A stretch of 14,471 nt of DNA from an uncultured Allobaculum sp. (GCA_948467695.1 CAOKFJ010000013.1:1-14471), one strand, 5' to 3'. Shown: positions 1 through 7,226, numbered from the stretch's first letter. Notes: generated by a model from the letters alone, not told the origin. Program-made: numbers and translations.

Positions 1-52
1 TCAAAGCTGTTTCTTCTGCTTTTGTATTTTTGTATATGCTCTTGGCCATTCA

Positions 53-75
53 GCCTTTTCTGACATGTTAAAGGC
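53..75. repeat. Short inverted repeat downstream of the minus-strand gene
   Basis: GCCTTT (53-58) and AAAGGC (70-75) can form a 6-bp stem with an 11-base loop just past the stop of the minus-strand gene. No T-run follows on the minus strand, so it is at best a weak terminator or transcript-end structure. The rest of bases 1-91 shows nothing else I can name. Confidence 0.25.
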
Positions 76-91
76 AATGCACAGCGATGGC

Positions 92-1957
92 TTATGGCGT
101 GACAAGCGGCTGTTCAGAGAGTTCCCGGCTGCTTTGCATCAGTGAGGAAGCGGCTTCCATGCGGCTTTCTTCAAGCGCGAAAAACGCATTCTGCAGCGGG
201 TAGAGCTTGTCGGGCGAGCCGTCGATCGTATTGATGACAAAACTGCTGCCCTGGGCGCGAAGCACGCCTTCCATCTGCGCCTGCAGTGTTTCTGGCGACA
301 TGAGACCAAAGCCCTGAATGGAGAAGACGACATCGGCTGCATTTTCACTTGCTGGCGTGCTTTCAAGAGCCAGCCGGGTAAATGAGGACATCACATCATA
401 GGCGGAAGTAAAGACTTCAATGCCGTAGTTGGCGGGATGGTTCTGCAGTGTATAGAGGTAGGGAAGCGGATATAGAACGTTGCATGCGTTCAGCATCGCT
501 TCGTATGACTGTCCGGACGAGGCGTTTTCGCCATCGTAAATCGCATCCGGTTCGATGGTGGCGGAAGTGTAGACGCGCAGGCTTTCGAGTTCTTCGCGCG
601 CAAAGAACAGGAAGTTCTGAATTACCTGCAGGCGGGTTTCGCCTGTGGGATTGAGCAGAGCGGAATCATCAAGCTGATCCGGAAAGCACACCGAATCAAA
701 CTGGATTTCCCTGAATCCAAGCTCTGCGCATTCTCTGGCAAGCTCGAGATTGTATCCCCAAACCTCGCGCTGATAGGGATTGACCCATTGAGCGCTTTGT
801 TCAGACGCCTGTGTAATTTTCAGATCGGTTCGAACACTGGCAAGAAGCGGATCGAGGAAGGTTTCGATACGCGCGACAAGATAGATGTTTTCTGCCTGCA
901 GACGCGCAAGCAGAGACTGCAGATGATCAGCGCTGATCGCCCAGTCGGTCTGTGTCAGGACGGGATCGATGATTGGTTCGCTCGGATCAGAGGAAGATAC
1001 CGTCGCATCCGGGCGGATAAAGCCGATTTTTCCATATTCGTCTTTGATGGTCACGACAAGCGTGTTCAGCCGCGATTCTTCCATATATTCCATGATCATG
1101 TCCGGAAAGGCGACAAGATTGTCGAGCGAGACATTCAGACCGCGTATGGAATCGGGACGCCGGTTCTCCGGCCATGAAGGCTGCAGATAGCCCTCATAAT
1201 CAAGCGCGCTGGCAAGCTCGGGATCAAGTTTTGTTTCAACGTTGCTGAACAGATGGAGAAAGGATTTTCTCCACGTTTCCTTGATCGCGCGCACCGGCAT
1301 GTGAAAAGGCTTTGTCGGCGCGGGATCTTCGACGCTTTTCGCATCGTTATTTACCGCCTGGGGATCAATGACTGCGGCGGTAAACGATTCGGGTACGTTT
1401 TCGCCTCGCAGTTCGGTCCATGTCAGCGCCGTACCGGGCAGATAGCCCGTCTGTCCGTTGTATCGGATCTGATACCAGCGCAGCACATGACATGAGGCAT
1501 CGAAGTCCTCAAGCGTGCCACCGGTGATTTCGAAAGGATCGCCGGGACGTATGACGGTTTCATCGAGGGTTCCGCTGCGATCAAGTCTCAAGTTGACGGG
1601 ACGAGAGACGCTCGCGCTCTTTGGCGTCAGTGCCTGCAGACGGCTTTGGGCGAGATAGCGGTTTTCGACATCGAGCGTGCTGTCTTTGTATTTCACACGC
1701 GAATAGCGGGGGCCCTGTTCGAGAACGCGGCAGGGATCGCCGCGATAGAGCTCGACAGGACGTACATCGACTTCACCCGATTCAATATATGGCGTTTCCA
1801 GAGTGAGCACCGGCTCTTCGCATTGTATGTAGCAGACAGGGCAGACTGTGTCGTACCACAGAGGAACGATACAGAGGATGAGTGCAACAAGAGAAAGAAC
1901 ACCTGTCATGAACAGTGAAGTAAAGCGGATGCGGTGCGCAAGTGTCGTGGTTTTCAT
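92..1957 (-). CDS. Membrane-anchored SH3-like / DUF4015-type putative glycoside hydrolase-like protein
   Basis: The predicted protein has 621 residues. One hydrophobic segment (about 13-34) with basic residues before it suggests an N-terminal membrane anchor with the bulk outside the cell. A cysteine cluster (C39, C42, C46) follows at once. Residues about 49-110 and 118-185 look like two SH3-like modules; the second contains WYQIRYNGQTGYLPG, typical of such folds. Residues about 270-590 match the DUF4015 TIM-barrel pattern: RGLNV at 272-276, NTLVVTIKDEYGKIGF at 298-313, and WVNPYQREVWGYNLELA at 391-407 followed by the FREIQFDS strand. The usual family ending of that strand, with Arg-Phe-Pro, is SVCFP here, so an arginine is missing. 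DUF4015 is related to glycoside hydrolase folds, but activity is generally unproven. The frame stays open 147 codons upstream; I chose this ATG because the anchor starts here and the upstream residues do not look like protein. No Shine-Dalgarno precedes it; a -10-like box ends 7 bases before it. Confidence 0.8.
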   Translation of the reverse strand: MKTTTLAHRIRFTSLFMTGVLSLVALILCIVPLWYDTVCPVCYIQCEEPVLTLETPYIESGEVDVRPVELYRGDPCRVLEQGPRYSRVKYKDSTLDVENRYLAQSRLQALTPKSASVSRPVNLRLDRSGTLDETVIRPGDPFEITGGTLEDFDASCHVLRWYQIRYNGQTGYLPGTALTWTELRGENVPESFTAAVIDPQAVNNDAKSVEDPAPTKPFHMPVRAIKETWRKSFLHLFSNVETKLDPELASALDYEGYLQPSWPENRRPDSIRGLNVSLDNLVAFPDMIMEYMEESRLNTLVVTIKDEYGKIGFIRPDATVSSSDPSEPIIDPVLTQTDWAISADHLQSLLARLQAENIYLVARIETFLDPLLASVRTDLKITQASEQSAQWVNPYQREVWGYNLELARECAELGFREIQFDSVCFPDQLDDSALLNPTGETRLQVIQNFLFFAREELESLRVYTSATIEPDAIYDGENASSGQSYEAMLNACNVLYPLPYLYTLQNHPANYGIEVFTSAYDVMSSFTRLALESTPASENAADVVFSIQGFGLMSPETLQAQMEGVLRAQGSSFVINTIDGSPDKLYPLQNAFFALEESRMEAASSLMQSSRELSEQPLVTP

Positions 1958-1964
1958 CAGGGAC

Positions 1965-1992
1965 AGTGTAGCATAAACCCAATATTTATGAA
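1965..1992 (-). promoter_or_regulatory. Candidate extended -10 promoter of the DUF4015-type gene
   Basis: On the minus strand, TTCATA (1992-1987, 4 of 6 to TTGACA) is followed after 16 bases by TACACT (1970-1965, 4 of 6 to TATAAT). A TGC directly before the hexamer gives an extended -10. The hexamer ends 7 bases before the ATG at 1957, so transcription from it would begin at or next to the start codon. The match is seen in the sequence; promoter activity is inference. Confidence 0.4.
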
Positions 1993-2262
1993 AAATACGG
2001 CTGATATGCGTATGTACATCCCAAATCATAGGCGATACAGGATATAAAGTGGCGAATGATTCCAAATAGGTCCACTGAAATGCGTGGCTTGAGATGGATA
2101 AATATAACTGTATCGCGCCATGCACAGAATAAAGAAACGCACATTCGGCAAAGACAAAACGGGAAAAAGCTGTCTTTGTCAGCGGGCAGATCTTTCTAGA
2201 TCGGACGCGCAATGAAAGACTCTCAGCGCCATTGATGATGGATAGAGGGATGAGGGATTGTG

Positions 2263-2292
2263 TTGAAAAACTTCTCAAAACATGCAAATATT
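2263..2292 (+). promoter_or_regulatory. Weak candidate promoter for the exonuclease gene
   Basis: TTGAAA (2263-2268, 5 of 6 to the -35 consensus) lies 18 bases before AATATT (2287-2292, 4 of 6 to the -10 consensus). It would give a leader of about 170 bases. Other AT-rich positions nearby could serve equally well. Confidence 0.25.
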
Positions 2293-2314
2293 GAGTGTCT
2301 GCTGAATATTTTGC
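2284..2314 (+). repeat. Imperfect inverted repeat in the exonuclease leader
   Basis: GCAAATATT (2284-2292) pairs with AATATTTTGC (2305-2314), with one extra T bulged and a 12-base loop. The loop segment GAGTGTC (2293-2299) is complementary to GACACTC at 2345-2351, which is one arm plus the next base of a second hairpin (2345-2360). A loop-to-stem contact is therefore possible but unproven. Confidence 0.3.
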
Positions 2315-2344
2315 ACCTGCCTGCCTCATGGAAGAATTCGAAGA

Positions 2345-2360
2345 GACACTCATAAGTGTC
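2345..2360 (+). repeat. Perfect 6-bp inverted repeat
   Basis: GACACT (2345-2350) and AGTGTC (2355-2360) flank a CATA loop, about 108 bases before the exonuclease start. It could be a small hairpin in the leader or an operator half-pair. There is no T-run, so it is not a terminator. Confidence 0.3.
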
Positions 2361-2467
2361 CACATGTTTTCTTGATGGAGCGGCATGTGATCTGTCATAT
2401 CGACAGAACGACAATCGGCAGAATACGCAGAACAAAGACAAATTCTCAGTTAGAGAAAGGAGTATTC

Positions 2468-4648
2468 ATGAAACCGAAATCAGAATTTCTTCTGATTATT
2501 GACGGGTCTTCGCTTCTTGCCACAAGCTATTATTCTTCTTTACCCAAAGCCATTCGAAAAGAAAAAGACGAGGAGAAGAAAAACGAGCTCTATCCCCGCC
2601 TTTTAAAGAAAGACAGCAGCGGCCGCTACTGCAATGCGCTTGAATCGTTTTTCCATACGATTTTCACCATCATGACCTTCCAGCGCCCGACGCATCTCGC
2701 AATTTGCTGGGACGTCAGCCGCCATACCTTTCGAAAGACACTCTGGCCCTCCTACAAAGCCAACCGCTCACAGACGCCTGCTCCGCTGAGCGAGCAGTAC
2801 GAGACAGCTTACGAAATCTGCGAAAAACTCAATATTCCCCAGTTTCGCGACCAGGCATACGAAGCCGATGATTTTGCCGGCTCGCTCGCGGTTCAGATGG
2901 AACGCCAGCTGCCGGTGCGCATTCTCACGCGCGACAAAGACTATTTCCAGCTCATTACGCCCCAGACCAAAATCTGGTACGGCATGAGCGATCTGGAAAA
3001 AGTGAAATCATGGCGCCATAAACACCAGATGCCGCATGGCCTTCCAAGCCGTGTCGTGGAAGTCAATCCCAGCGTGCTTGAAGCAGAATTCGGCTATTCG
3101 CCTGAATGCGTCTGCATGATGAAGGCGCTTCTGGGCGATCGTTCCGACAATATTCCCGGCGTGCGCGGAATGGGGGAAACACGCTCCATCGCGCTTGCGC
3201 GTCACTATTCCACACCCGATGAGCTGTATGAAGCGATATCCGACGCGTCCGGAACCAGACAGAAAAACAATCTGATCCGCACATGGCGATCATGGGGCAT
3301 TCACCGTTCGCCCTACTCCTGTCTGACACGCAAATCGGACGGTTCGAGACCTTCCGCCAAGGAGATGGCTTATATCTGCTACACACTTGGCAAAATGAAA
3401 ACGGATATTGATCTGAACAGCTATTTCGGCAATGCGGGCAAACCGCTGCTCAAAAAGAGCCTGCGCTACGCCATGCCGTATCCCAAAGCGGCCGAAATTC
3501 TTGAAGAATACGGCATCGTGCTCAACGTCGGCGCCCGCCGTCCGTTTGGAAGACAGGACAGCACCTCCGCTTCTAAAAAGCGAAATGACGGCTCTGCCGC
3601 TGTTTCGCGCATGTCCAAAGCGAAAAAAGCCAATTCAAAAACCAGAACGGCACAGAAAGGCAAAACCGGGGCTCAAGCGGCAGGCGCCAAAGAAAACAGC
3701 GCCTCCAAAAGCGCTGCCTCGAACAGAACCGCAAAAAAGAATACAGCCAGTGCGGCAGGCACCAGCGAATATACGCGCACATACGCATCCTCACGCGTAC
3801 GCAAAAAGCCGGTCGGCAAGCTCGCCTCTAAATCAAACGCACCGCTTGCGAGCAGTACAAACAGCCAGGATTCAACGACCATATCTGGAAATGCATCCGC
3901 CAGTGCCATGGCGCCCCGCAAAAACAGAAGCCGCCGCTTTGTAAAACACCAGACACAGACGGCTGATCAGATTTTGCATGCAAAGTCTGCCGATGGTGAA
4001 TTTGCTCCTGTTTTGAAGAAAACAAATTCGAAACAGGAAAACGCAGGCGAAGCAGGCAATGTTATCCAGAAAACCGCGCCTGCACAAAACAAGGCAAAAG
4101 CGCGCGCGCCGTATCGAAAACGGGCAAAGCGCACACTCTGCGAGAATATGAGCGATGCCGCAAAATCCGAGGGAAAGATTCAGAGCGCAAGCGCATCGAC
4201 AGTCGAAAATTCAGTCAAAGGCAATGATGTGCAAAAGAGTGAACATACGAAGCCAAAGGCATCCGCTCGCAAAAACAGAACACGCAGATCATCGCCCAGA
4301 AAGAAAGCACAGCCCTCCCACGCTCTCGCGAATGATTCAACGCCCAAAGCGACTGCTGCACAGCCTGACATGAAACCGACCGACAGCCTGGTTAAAAAAG
4401 CGCGCAGAAACAAGTCGTGCGCGAGCGCACAGAAAAAAACGGAGAAGTCAGATCTTCGCACGTCCGGCAATGCAGCCAGAACGCATGCAGAGCAGAATGC
4501 AAAACAGACGGCTTCGCTCTCCATAAGAGTGGACAGCCAGACAAAGGATGCAAAAGAAACGACCTCCAGGAAAAGAAGAAACAATCGCTATCGCCGCCCT
4601 GCGCGGCAAAAAGCCAAATCACCCGAAACACAATCCGCCGGTGTATGA
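2468..4648 (+). CDS. Stand-alone 5'-3' exonuclease (PolI-N/FEN family) with a long basic disordered tail
   Basis: The protein has 726 residues. Residues 1-355 form a PolA-N-like 5'-3' exonuclease: IIDGSS (D12), CWD (D82), the arch helix LWPSYKANR (92-100), YEADDFAG with E132, D134 and D135, LTRDKDYF with D156 and D158, and GDRSDNIPGVRGMGE (223-237), the H3TH DNA-binding turn. The acidic metal-binding set looks complete, so flap or 5' end cleavage in replication and repair, as for Bacillus YpcP/ExoR-type enzymes, is the likely role. Residues about 360-726 are low-complexity Ala/Ser/Lys/Thr/Arg with recurrent basic clusters: RKNRSRR (484-490), RKRAKR (550-555), RKNRTRR (601-607), KKARRNKS (643-650) and RKRRNNRYRR (701-710). 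Stand-alone relatives are usually about 290 residues, so half of this protein is extra. The ATG at 2468 is preceded by AAAGGAG with 6 bases of spacing. The enzyme call is firm; the tail's role is unknown. Confidence 0.9.
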   Translation: MKPKSEFLLIIDGSSLLATSYYSSLPKAIRKEKDEEKKNELYPRLLKKDSSGRYCNALESFFHTIFTIMTFQRPTHLAICWDVSRHTFRKTLWPSYKANRSQTPAPLSEQYETAYEICEKLNIPQFRDQAYEADDFAGSLAVQMERQLPVRILTRDKDYFQLITPQTKIWYGMSDLEKVKSWRHKHQMPHGLPSRVVEVNPSVLEAEFGYSPECVCMMKALLGDRSDNIPGVRGMGETRSIALARHYSTPDELYEAISDASGTRQKNNLIRTWRSWGIHRSPYSCLTRKSDGSRPSAKEMAYICYTLGKMKTDIDLNSYFGNAGKPLLKKSLRYAMPYPKAAEILEEYGIVLNVGARRPFGRQDSTSASKKRNDGSAAVSRMSKAKKANSKTRTAQKGKTGAQAAGAKENSASKSAASNRTAKKNTASAAGTSEYTRTYASSRVRKKPVGKLASKSNAPLASSTNSQDSTTISGNASASAMAPRKNRSRRFVKHQTQTADQILHAKSADGEFAPVLKKTNSKQENAGEAGNVIQKTAPAQNKAKARAPYRKRAKRTLCENMSDAAKSEGKIQSASASTVENSVKGNDVQKSEHTKPKASARKNRTRRSSPRKKAQPSHALANDSTPKATAAQPDMKPTDSLVKKARRNKSCASAQKKTEKSDLRTSGNAARTHAEQNAKQTASLSIRVDSQTKDAKETTSRKRRNNRYRRPARQKAKSPETQSAGV

Positions 4649-4665
4649 TAACGCCGGCTTTTTTT
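4637..4665 (+). terminator. Intrinsic terminator overlapping the exonuclease stop codon
   Basis: GCCGGTG (4637-4643) pairs with CGCCGGC (4652-4658), including one G-T wobble, around an 8-base loop, followed by seven Ts (4659-4665). The TGA stop (4646-4648) sits inside the loop and the last codons form the 5' arm, so a ribosome finishing translation would cover the hairpin. Confidence 0.85.
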
Positions 4666-4725
4666 GCGCGCAGCACGCATGTTTTCTAAAACTTGCCTAA
4701 AGCCGCCCTTGTGCATGAGCCCCTC

Positions 4726-4757
4726 TTGACATTGAGTGCTATGCGGCGTGCTATATT
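4726..4757 (+). promoter_or_regulatory. Candidate ktrB promoter with extended -10
   Basis: TTGACA (4726-4731) is a perfect -35 and TATATT (4752-4757) a good -10, preceded by TG at 4749-4750 (extended -10). The 20-base spacer is longer than the usual 16-18, so the extended -10 may do most of the work. It would give a leader of roughly 150 bases before the ktrB start. Confidence 0.5.
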
Positions 4758-4836
4758 TAGTTTGATTTCTTTGTACGGACTTGCGTCATTGCTGTTTTAG
4801 ACATAAGCGCAGGGTGCCGTTTCGTATCTGCTTTTC

Positions 4837-4901
4837 GCAGTACGATAAAACTGCAGGCAATCCCATTTAGCCTGCAGGCAGATGGTGCATGCTGTCTGCA
4901 G
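4837..4901 (+). promoter_or_regulatory. Set of mutually exclusive hairpins in the ktrB leader
   Basis: Three overlapping stems can be drawn. First, GCAGT (4837-4841) with ACTGC (4850-4854). Second, CTGCAGGC (4851-4858) with GCCTGCAG (4870-4877), 8 perfect pairs and an 11-base loop. Third, CTGCAGGCAG (4872-4881) with CTGTCTGCAG (4892-4901), 10 pairs including one G-T and a 10-base loop. Neighbouring stems share bases, so only alternate ones can form together. The last stem ends 3 bases before the purine-rich GGAAGG at 4905-4910. This resembles a leader switch, but no known riboswitch class is recognisable. Confidence 0.4.
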
Positions 4902-4914
4902 AATGGAAGGATGT

Positions 4915-6225
4915 ATGACAAAGTTTCGCAAATGGTTCTTTAAAACCTCTACCGCGAGACTGCTGACCACAGGATTTGGCACGGTCATTCTGATCGGGGC
5001 CATTCTTCTCTGGCTGCCGATCTCGCACAACCCCGGACACTCGATCAGTTTTCTCGACGCGCTTTTTGAGTCGACAAGCGCCGTGTGTGTAACGGGTCTG
5101 ACGGTCGTTATTCCCGGCGTGACGTTCAATCTGTTTGGACGCATCGTTCTGGCAATACTCATTCAGATCGGCGGCATGGGTGTGGTTCTTCTAGGCATCA
5201 TGCTCATTCGCATCGCCGGAGGAAAACTCGGTATGAAAACCCGCTCGCTTTTTGTCGCCGCGCAGAATCTGAGCGACTATTACGGACTGCAGAAGCTCGC
5301 CATGGTCATTTTGCGCATTACGTTCATTATCGAAGCGGTCGGCGCTCTAGTTCTATGGATTCCGCTGATCCGCTATTTCGATCCCCTCAAAGCGCTGGGC
5401 CATGCGATGTTCCTGTCCATCTCAGCGTTCAACAACGCGGGCTTCGATCTGTTTGTCGGAGGAGATTCGCTTATTCCGTATGCCGGTGATTTCTTCTTCA
5501 TGATGGCGATATCCGCTCTTGTTATTCTTGGCGGTTTCGGCTTTCTGGCGATGATCGATCTGGCGAAGAACAAATGCAGATGGAACAAACTCTCTCTGAC
5601 AACAAAAATCGTCTGTGTCATGACCATCTCGCTTCTTTTAGGCGGAACACTGCTGTTCAAACTGACAACCAGTCAGACCTGGCTGCAGGCATGGTTCCAG
5701 TCGGTCATCGCGCGAACCGCCGGTTTTGCCTCGTTTCCGCTCTCGTCGTTTTCGCAGGGAGCGCTTCTCATCTTCATGATTCTCATGTTTATCGGCGCAT
5801 CGCCAAACTCCACCGGAGGCGGTATCAAAACGACTACCGCATTTGTGATCGGGCTGAAAGCCGTCAGTTCCGGCGCCCAGCATGATGAGGACAGCTGCTT
5901 CTATCGCAAAGTCCCCAATCTGGTTTTCACGCAGGCGTTCACGGTTCTGATCTATGGTATAGCGGTCGTCATGACGGCAACTGTTCTCGTCTGCATTGCG
6001 GAAAGCACGCTTCCTCTGGCGGATGTGCTTACCGAAGTGATCAGCGCGTTTGCGACAGTGGGAAGCAGCACCGGCATCACCGCAACGCTTTCGACATTCT
6101 CGCGTCTGGTGATCATCTGCGTGATGTTTATCGGCCGACTTGGTCCAATCACGATTGCCAACCTACTTGTTACCGGCAGTGCCAAAGAAGCCAAATTCAC
6201 CGAAGAAAACGTGCTTATCGGATAG
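4915..6225 (+). CDS. ktrB: Potassium uptake membrane subunit, TrkH/KtrB family
   Basis: The protein has 436 residues and is the channel-like, K+-translocating subunit of a Ktr system in the cytoplasmic membrane. It shows the fourfold M1-P-M2 layout: selectivity turns at VCVTGLTV (G61), FNNAGF (G176), ARTAGF (G270) and TVGSSTG (G383). The intramembrane gating loop after the third repeat is GASPNSTGGGIKTTT (295-309). The C-terminus ENVLIG is typical of KtrB. Length fits KtrB rather than the longer proteobacterial TrkH. Starts at 4882, 4903 and 4915 are all in frame; I chose 4915 because GGAAGG at 4905-4910 lies 4 bases upstream, though that is short and 4903 remains possible. ktrA, its cytosolic RCK partner, lies 208 bases downstream with no terminator between, so the two are probably cotranscribed. 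Confidence 0.92.
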   Translation: MTKFRKWFFKTSTARLLTTGFGTVILIGAILLWLPISHNPGHSISFLDALFESTSAVCVTGLTVVIPGVTFNLFGRIVLAILIQIGGMGVVLLGIMLIRIAGGKLGMKTRSLFVAAQNLSDYYGLQKLAMVILRITFIIEAVGALVLWIPLIRYFDPLKALGHAMFLSISAFNNAGFDLFVGGDSLIPYAGDFFFMMAISALVILGGFGFLAMIDLAKNKCRWNKLSLTTKIVCVMTISLLLGGTLLFKLTTSQTWLQAWFQSVIARTAGFASFPLSSFSQGALLIFMILMFIGASPNSTGGGIKTTTAFVIGLKAVSSGAQHDEDSCFYRKVPNLVFTQAFTVLIYGIAVVMTATVLVCIAESTLPLADVLTEVISAFATVGSSTGITATLSTFSRLVIICVMFIGRLGPITIANLLVTGSAKEAKFTEENVLIG

Positions 6226-6327
6226 CCGATCGTTCATGTTTCCTTGCGTTTGAAGGAAAACGGAAATTTCAAAAACAATTCTTTTAAAGATACAGATATG
6301 CTTGGCATCGTCTTTGCGAACAGTACG

Positions 6328-6365
6328 CATTTCGATCGAGTGACGATTTTGTCATCGAGAAAATG
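6328..6365 (+). repeat. Nested inverted repeat between ktrB and ktrA
   Basis: The core TCGA-G-TGAC pairs with GTCA-TCGA around GATTTT, with one bulged G. An outer CATTT (6328-6332) and AAATG (6361-6365) can close it. There is no following T-run. It is probably an RNA structure within the ktrBA message. Confidence 0.35.
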
Positions 6366-6393
6366 CATGAATGCAAAACGGTGCAATCGTAAA

Positions 6394-6417
6394 ATCGCAT
6401 GCCGTAAAGCATGCGAT
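6394..6417 (+). repeat. Perfect 9-bp hairpin just before the ktrA ribosome binding site
   Basis: ATCGCATGC (6394-6402) and GCATGCGAT (6409-6417) flank a 6-base loop. The stem ends 4 bases before the AAAGGG of ktrA (6421-6426). It may protect or tune the second cistron, or be a processing site. No T-run follows, so it is not a simple terminator. Confidence 0.45.
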
Positions 6418-6433
6418 GCGAAAGGGAAATACT

Positions 6434-7114
6434 ATGTTTGGAAGACCAAATAAAATCGCTCAGGGAGCGTATGTCGTGATCGGACTAGGCCGTTTCGGAT
6501 CGGCTGTTGCGCAGACACTGGTTGCCAACGGCGAGGAAGTCATTATCGTTGACCGTGATCCGGATCGCGTGCGCGAACTGCGCTATCTGACAGACTACGC
6601 ATACGTCATCAACCACCTCGACCAGAAAGCGCTCGAAGAAATCGGTGTAGGCGACTGCGCCGCGGCAATTATTGCCATCGGCAGCCAGCTGGATGCCAAT
6701 ATTCTCGCGACGCTCTACTGCCTCAATCTGAATGTGCCCAAGGTCATCGCCAAAGCCAATTCCAAAGATCAGGGATGCATTCTGGAAAAAATCGGCGCGC
6801 AGGCGGTATACCCCGAACACGAAATGGGCGAGCGTCTGGCCAACCAGCTCTCCAATAAACGCGTCATCGACTATTTCTCCGTGCAGGGAAATATCGATAT
6901 CGCGCAGATTGTTGTGCCCCGTTCCTTTGTGGGCAGAAGACTGATGGATCTCGAACTGCGCCAGAAATACGGCATTTCCATCATCGCGATTCAGACACCG
7001 ACCAGAACGATCGAAGAGATCGATCCGCAGTATGTTTTCAGCAAAGGAGACATCATCATCGTTATCGGCTCCAACGAAAACATTCATATCTTCGAACAGT
7101 CCATTGAAGTCTGA
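6434..7114 (+). CDS. ktrA: Potassium uptake regulatory subunit, RCK domain protein KtrA
   Basis: The protein has 226 residues, the usual length of KtrA. Residues about 10-130 form the RCK-N Rossmann domain: the dinucleotide loop GLGRFG (17-22) and acidic strand end VDRDP (39-43), which bind ATP/ADP or NAD(H) in this family. Residues about 145-226 form the RCK-C domain, which in several Bacillota binds c-di-AMP and closes the channel; that ligand is inferred from the family. An octameric ring of KtrA sits on the cytosolic face of a KtrB dimer. AAGGG at 6422-6426 with 7 bases of spacing decides the ATG at 6434 over an in-frame ATG at 6371. The gene order here is ktrB then ktrA. Confidence 0.93.
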   Translation: MFGRPNKIAQGAYVVIGLGRFGSAVAQTLVANGEEVIIVDRDPDRVRELRYLTDYAYVINHLDQKALEEIGVGDCAAAIIAIGSQLDANILATLYCLNLNVPKVIAKANSKDQGCILEKIGAQAVYPEHEMGERLANQLSNKRVIDYFSVQGNIDIAQIVVPRSFVGRRLMDLELRQKYGISIIAIQTPTRTIEEIDPQYVFSKGDIIIVIGSNENIHIFEQSIEV

Positions 7115-7164
7115 TTTCTCTAGCCGGCTTCTTGTTTATCGTTCATGCAAAACGTTGAATCTTT

Positions 7165-7226
7165 AAAGCTCCACTTGCTTCGCCTGTTTATGCAGGATGA
7201 AGAAAGCGGAGCTTTCGTTTGTTTCT
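7165..7226 (+). terminator. Probable terminator after ktrA
   Basis: AAAGCTCC (7165-7172) pairs perfectly with GGAGCTTT (7208-7215). Inside it, CTTC (7178-7181) pairs with GAAG (7199-7202), and CCTG (7183-7186) with CAGG (7193-7196), around a TTTATG loop. The tail is T-rich but broken (CGTTTGTTTCTG), so termination may be incomplete. Confidence 0.6.

Larger units (their letters stand above)
1958..2467. other. Divergent intergenic spacer, no supported gene
   Basis: These 510 bases separate two divergent genes. The stretch looks more AT-rich than the flanking genes. One minus-strand frame is open across almost all of it, but its translation is rich in Ser, His, Tyr and Leu without domain-like pattern, so I treat it as non-coding. 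It holds candidate promoters for both genes and two short inverted repeats (2284-2314 and 2345-2360). Confidence 0.6.

Noticed and set aside
1958..2398. In-frame 147-codon N-terminal extension of the DUF4015-type protein
   Set aside because: The translated residues lack any domain pattern or signal, the DNA appears more AT-rich than the gene, and a clear membrane-anchor start with its own -10 box lies at 1957.
3432..3944. 170-codon frame in +1 register inside the exonuclease tail
   Set aside because: It follows from the biased codon composition of the tail; its residues are an Arg/Pro-rich shadow and it has no separate ribosome binding site.
4758..4914. c-di-AMP (ydaO/yuaA) riboswitch before ktrB
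   Set aside because: Expected from other ktr operons, but the conserved core of that class is not visible here or in 6226-6433; only generic hairpins are seen.
6485..7087. 200-codon minus-strand frame opposite ktrA
   Set aside because: ktrA is fully recognisable on the plus strand; the reverse frame is a typical shadow with His/Arg/Phe-rich residues. The same applies to the long minus frames opposite rapZ, yvcK, whiA and rex.
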